The translations under genes were made by a program, and so were the position numbers. A DNA stretch of 64,000 nt from Muriicola jejuensis (GTDB lineage Bacteria; Bacteroidota; Bacteroidia; Flavobacteriales; Flavobacteriaceae). Where the stretch lies: contig NZ_JAABOP010000001.1 of assembly GCF_010671595.1 (NCBI RefSeq), forward strand, positions 744,001 through 808,000, written 5' to 3'. This document shows positions 60,811 through 64,000 of the stretch, in pieces. The notes beneath the pieces are model-generated. The model ran no database searches, was not told the DNA's origin, and saw only the letters and a program-made list of their open reading frames with translations. The stretch's first letter is position 1; every line of letters starts with the position of its first letter.

Positions 60811-61758
60811 ATGAGAACTATGTCACCCTGGTGGATCAGGATCCCCTTCATTTTCTTTTTGATCTTCGGCCTGGTCGAGTATTATGTGGATTCAGGAGAT
60901 AAACCGGCCTTTATAGAGTATCCTATGGTACAGCTGTTCCTGTTGATGGTCCTGCTGATCCTGATCGCCATAGAGCTCATCGTAAAGTCGGTAGAGAACG
61001 TGCTCTTCCAGACCCTGCCGGAAGAGGCCAAGGAACGGTACCTCAATGCGAAGTCAGCTTCCTGGGAATGGGCTTGGGGCAAGCGGATGTACAAAAAACT
61101 GCTGGGCTCCAAACCCATTGAAGAGGAGGGTGAGATCATCCTCGACCACAATTATGACGGCATCAAGGAACTGGATAACAAGCTCCCTCCATGGTGGGTA
61201 TACCTCTTTTATGCGACCATCCTCTTCGGGGTGGTCTACCTGGCCCGTTTCCACGTGTTCAATGACTACGATCAGGCCCGGGAATACGAAATGGAGGTCG
61301 CAGCCGCACAGGCAGCGATCGAAGAATACCGCAAGACTGCCAAGGACCTGGTGGATGTCAATACGGTCACTCTGCTCACCGATGCATCCGATATCAACGC
61401 GGGGCGTCTGATCTTCGAGACCAATTGCGTGGTTTGCCATATGGCAGACGGCGGAGGGGGGATCGGTCCCAATCTCACGGATGAATACTGGATCCAGGGA
61501 GGAGGGATTAAAAATGTATTCAGGACCATCTCCGAAGGGGGAAGGGACGGCAAGGGAATGATCGCCTGGAAACAGACCCTCAAACCGGCTGAAATGGCTC
61601 AGGTAGCCAGCTATGTTCTCAGTTTTCAGGGGACAACACCTGCCAATCCCAAGGCTCCTGAAGGAGAAATATGGATAGACGAAAATGCGCCCCAGGATCA
61701 AAATCCACAGGAAGAGTCCGCCTCAGATTCCACGACGGTGGCTCTGAATGAACAATAG
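60811..61758 (+). CDS. ccoP: cbb3 oxidase subunit III, monoheme type
   Basis: Carries electrons from cytochrome c to the catalytic subunit. One helix near residues 8-22, a second near 36-54, then a linker with LDHNYDGIKELDNKLPPWW typical of CcoP, a helix near 131-149, and a single heme site Cys206-V-V-Cys209-His210 with the downstream Met. Classical CcoP has two CxxCH motifs; only one is present here. 315 residues. The Ala/Gln/Glu tail is low in complexity. Confidence 0.93.
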   Translation: MRTMSPWWIRIPFIFFLIFGLVEYYVDSGDKPAFIEYPMVQLFLLMVLLILIAIELIVKSVENVLFQTLPEEAKERYLNAKSASWEWAWGKRMYKKLLGSKPIEEEGEIILDHNYDGIKELDNKLPPWWVYLFYATILFGVVYLARFHVFNDYDQAREYEMEVAAAQAAIEEYRKTAKDLVDVNTVTLLTDASDINAGRLIFETNCVVCHMADGGGGIGPNLTDEYWIQGGGIKNVFRTISEGGRDGKGMIAWKQTLKPAEMAQVASYVLSFQGTTPANPKAPEGEIWIDENAPQDQNPQEESASDSTTVALNEQ

Positions 61759-61775
61759 TACAAAGGCAATAACAA

Positions 61776-63191
61776 GTGGCAAACAATGAACGTTTCCGGG
61801 ATTCCATAGGGACCATCAATGAAGAGGGGAAACGGGCATGGATATTCCCCAAAAAACCCTCGGGAAGGTTCTACGAGTATCGCAAGTACGTCAGTTATGT
61901 GCTGCTTGTTTTCCTTTTTGCCTCCCCTTTTGTAAAGATCAACGGGAACCAGTTCCTGATGTTCAATGTCCTGGAAAGGAGATTCAACATCTTTGGTTAT
62001 CCGTTCTGGCCCCAGGATTTCCATCTCTTCGTGATCTCCATGATCACGGGTGTGATCTTTGTGGCCCTGTTTACCGTGGCCTTCGGCAGGATATTTTGCG
62101 GGTGGATGTGTCCTCAGACCATCTTTATGGAAATGGTCTTCCGCAGGATAGAATACTGGATAGACGGAGACAGGGGAGCCCAAATGAGGCTTGCCAAACA
62201 GGCGTGGAACGGAGAAAAGATCCGGAAACGCCTGGTAAAATGGAGTATTTTCTTCCTGATCTCTTTTGGGATTGCGAATGTATTCCTCGCCTATCTCATC
62301 AGCAGCGAAACCCTGCTCCGCTACATTACCGACGGGCCTCAGCAGCACCTAAGCACATTGGTCTCTCTGCTGATCTTTACAGGGGTGTTCTACTTTGTCT
62401 TCGCATGGTTCAGGGAACAGGTCTGTATCATCGCCTGCCCCTATGGAAGGCTGCAGGGCGTTTTGCTTGACAACAAATCCATCGTGGTCGCCTATGACCA
62501 CAAAAGAGGAGAAGGCGACAAGGGCAGGAAGAAATTCCGAAAAGGCGAGGACCGGGAAGCTCTGGGACATGGGGATTGCATCGATTGTTTCCAATGTGTG
62601 CACGTCTGTCCTACGGGAATTGACATCAGGAACGGGACCCAGCTCGAATGCGTGAACTGCACGGCCTGTATAGACGCCTGTGATGCCATTATGGAAAAGG
62701 TAGATCTGCCCAAAGGGCTTATCCGTTATGCCAGTGAGGACCACATCGAGAAGAAGGCTAAGTTCACATTCACCCCCAGGATGATGGGATATTCCGCAGT
62801 ATTAGTGATCCTCACCGGAGTGCTGGTAGGGATGCTTTTCCTCAGGAACGACCTCGAAGCCACCATTCTTCGACTGCCGGGGCAATTGTACGAGCGCAAG
62901 GAGGAAAACATCATCAGCAATGTATACACCTTTAAACTGATCAACAAGACGACCCAGGATGTGGAAGATGTGAATTTCAGGCTGCTCTCCCATCCCGGGA
63001 AGATCGAAGTGGTCACCCATAAGAACTTTGAGGTGCCGGCTGAAAAATTGACAGAGGGAACCCTCTTTATCGAAATACACTCGGCAGACCTGAAGACTGA
63101 CAAGGACAAGCTAAAGATAGGGGTCTACAGCGGGCAAACCCTGCTGGAGACCACGACCACCCGATTCATGGGCCCGAGGAATTATTATTGA
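61776..63191 (+). CDS. ccoG: cbb3 oxidase accessory protein CcoG
   Basis: A membrane ferredoxin that reduces copper for oxidase assembly. Four to five helices and two [4Fe-4S] clusters: CIDCFQCVHVCPTGIDIRNG and LECVNCTACIDACD. Further conserved Cys lie in FCGWMCPQ and CIIACPYG. The C-terminal part is an Ig-like periplasmic domain (FKLINKTTQDVEDVNFRLLS). The start is GTG at 61776, since no in-frame ATG precedes the conserved RFYEYRKYVSYVL. 471 residues. Confidence 0.93.
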   Translation: MANNERFRDSIGTINEEGKRAWIFPKKPSGRFYEYRKYVSYVLLVFLFASPFVKINGNQFLMFNVLERRFNIFGYPFWPQDFHLFVISMITGVIFVALFTVAFGRIFCGWMCPQTIFMEMVFRRIEYWIDGDRGAQMRLAKQAWNGEKIRKRLVKWSIFFLISFGIANVFLAYLISSETLLRYITDGPQQHLSTLVSLLIFTGVFYFVFAWFREQVCIIACPYGRLQGVLLDNKSIVVAYDHKRGEGDKGRKKFRKGEDREALGHGDCIDCFQCVHVCPTGIDIRNGTQLECVNCTACIDACDAIMEKVDLPKGLIRYASEDHIEKKAKFTFTPRMMGYSAVLVILTGVLVGMLFLRNDLEATILRLPGQLYERKEENIISNVYTFKLINKTTQDVEDVNFRLLSHPGKIEVVTHKNFEVPAEKLTEGTLFIEIHSADLKTDKDKLKIGVYSGQTLLETTTTRFMGPRNYY

Positions 63192-63223
63192 ATCTGGGGA
63201 ATGGAATTAATAAATCGAGAATT

Positions 63224-63670
63224 ATGAAACTGAACTGGGGAACTGGAATTGTTTTGGCCTTTGCAGGGTTTATCGGGTTTATCCTCTTCTTTGTCATCAG
63301 GATGAGCCTGGATGATAGGTCTAATCACGACCTGGTAACGGAAGACTATTACAAAAAGGAACTGGTCTTTCAGCAGGAGATCGATGCGATGAAAAGGGCA
63401 AAGGCCCTTACCCACCCACTGATGGTGGAAAGGACAGAGACAGGAATGCTGATCCGTTTTCCTGAGAGTATGTCCCCCGAAAAGATAAAAGGTAAAGTGT
63501 CCCTATACAGACCATCCAATAAACACTTGGATTTTGACTTTCCCATAAGTTTATCCAATGCACATTTGCTCATACCTGACAAACGTTTGTTGGATGGTCG
63601 CTGGGACATGACCGTATACTGGGAGTATGATGGAGAGACCTACCTTTTGAAAAAGAGTTTCATGTATTAA
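63224..63670 (+). CDS. ccoH: FixH/CcoH-like membrane protein
   Basis: One helix (about residues 7-29, GTGIVLAFAGFIGFILFFVIRMS), then the DLVTEDYYKKELVFQQEIDAM segment and a periplasmic beta domain, as in FixH. FixH/CcoH is needed for maturation of the cbb3 oxidase. The ATG at 63224 is preferred over the TTG at 63188, which overlaps ccoG. 148 residues. Confidence 0.88.
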   Translation: MKLNWGTGIVLAFAGFIGFILFFVIRMSLDDRSNHDLVTEDYYKKELVFQQEIDAMKRAKALTHPLMVERTETGMLIRFPESMSPEKIKGKVSLYRPSNKHLDFDFPISLSNAHLLIPDKRLLDGRWDMTVYWEYDGETYLLKKSFMY

Positions 63671-63679
63671 TTGATCGAA

Positions 63680-64000
63680 ATGGTCTATACCGCCTTTCTA
63701 CTGGGAATATTTGGCAGCCTTCACTGCGTGGGGATGTGCGGCCCCATTGCCTTTATGCTCCCCCTTAGCAGGGAGAGTAAAACCAGGATGTTCGGACAAC
63801 TCTTCCTTTACCACGCGGGAAGGATTGTCTCCTACGGACTTCTGGGGCTCGCCTTCGGGTTCTTTGGGAAAGGGCTCTACCTATTTGGGGCACAACAAAA
63901 CCTTTCGATCATTATCGGGATCCTGATCCTGGTTGCCCTTGTGATCCCCAAAAAGATCGCCCGGCTTTTTGAGGTTTCCCGACCTGTCTACAGATGGGTC
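63680..64000 (+). CDS. Sulfite exporter TauE/SafE-type protein, cut by window edge
   Basis: 107 residues visible. The opening MVYTAFLLGIFGSLHCVGM continues to CGPI, giving HCVGMCGP at 15-22, a hallmark of the small TauE/SafE-like (DsbD-related) proteins found at the end of cco clusters. The first helix is followed by YHAGRIVSYGLLGLAFGF. The role is probably copper handling for the oxidase; the name sulfite exporter is a family label. It begins 9 bases after the FixH-like gene. Confidence 0.88.
   Translation, partial: MVYTAFLLGIFGSLHCVGMCGPIAFMLPLSRESKTRMFGQLFLYHAGRIVSYGLLGLAFGFFGKGLYLFGAQQNLSIIIGILILVALVIPKKIARLFEVSRPVYRWV

Overview
This window looks like a piece of a chromosome from a Bacteroidota bacterium, most likely a marine-type member of the Flavobacteriaceae with a fairly high GC content (roughly half GC by eye). 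The inference rests on several signals. Candidate promoters follow the Bacteroidota pattern (TTG, about 17-23 bases, TAnnTTTG) and Shine-Dalgarno signals are weak. Gene content and order also fit: an ExbB/membrane protein/ExbD/ExbD block next to a PorT-like barrel, a fused cbb3 oxidase subunit CcoNO, a vitamin B12-dependent ribonucleotide reductase, a long-form urocanate hydratase, DUF4230 and DUF4407 proteins, and many short lipoprotein or membrane genes. No phage, transposase, CRISPR array or plasmid gene was seen.

Layout. 1-10.3 kb is housekeeping: end of tsf, a peptidase M61 lipoprotein on the other strand, pyrH, frr, an RND/MMPL exporter, asnS, rpoN and a degenerate PAP2-like membrane protein. 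10.3-13.4 kb is a minus-strand TonB/Tol energising block. tRNA-Ser(GGA), asparaginase and a TatD nuclease follow. 16.1-21.2 kb is the 2-oxoglutarate dehydrogenase operon (odhA, an M23 peptidase-like gene, odhB), with a small outer-membrane barrel gene divergent from it. 22-27.4 kb holds surface sugar genes (galE, a DegT-type aminotransferase, the Kdo transferase waaA) and a sugar porter. 27.5-30.1 kb is nrdJ, followed by tRNA-Leu(CAG). 30.4-36.0 kb is an accessory stretch: an OprD-like porin, an AT-richer P-loop kinase gene, two adjacent genes with twin-arginine type leaders, and a CDF-like transporter. At 36.07-36.36 kb tRNA-Leu(UAG) sits between two broken tRNA-Leu copies, each interrupted by a palindrome.

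36.4-44.7 kb is a mix: an M20 dipeptidase, DUF4407, YjbR, DUF4230 and cyclase-family proteins, hemW-ruvC, a TonB-C-like lipoprotein, DUF456 and a nitroreductase. 44.8-50.6 kb is a complete histidine-degradation operon, hutHIUG, that meets homogentisate dioxygenase (hmgA) tail to tail. 52.3-53.8 kb carries an alpha/alpha-toroid lipoprotein and a small membrane protein. 53.8-64 kb is a low-oxygen respiration block: a double universal stress protein, a Crp/Fnr-type regulator, and divergently ccoI, ccoS, ccoNO, ccoQ, ccoP, ccoG, ccoH-like and a truncated TauE/SafE-type gene.

The most interesting signal is a small candidate regulon. Four intergenic sites fit TGAY-N4-RTCA, upstream of ccoI, ccoS, the universal stress protein gene and nrdJ. 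Each is centred 29.5-30.5 bases upstream of a TAnnTTTR-like -7 element. This is the spacing expected for activation by a Crp/Fnr protein bound near -41.5, and a Crp/Fnr regulator is encoded in the same block. The layout suggests that high-affinity respiration, stress survival and oxygen-independent deoxynucleotide synthesis are switched on together when oxygen falls.
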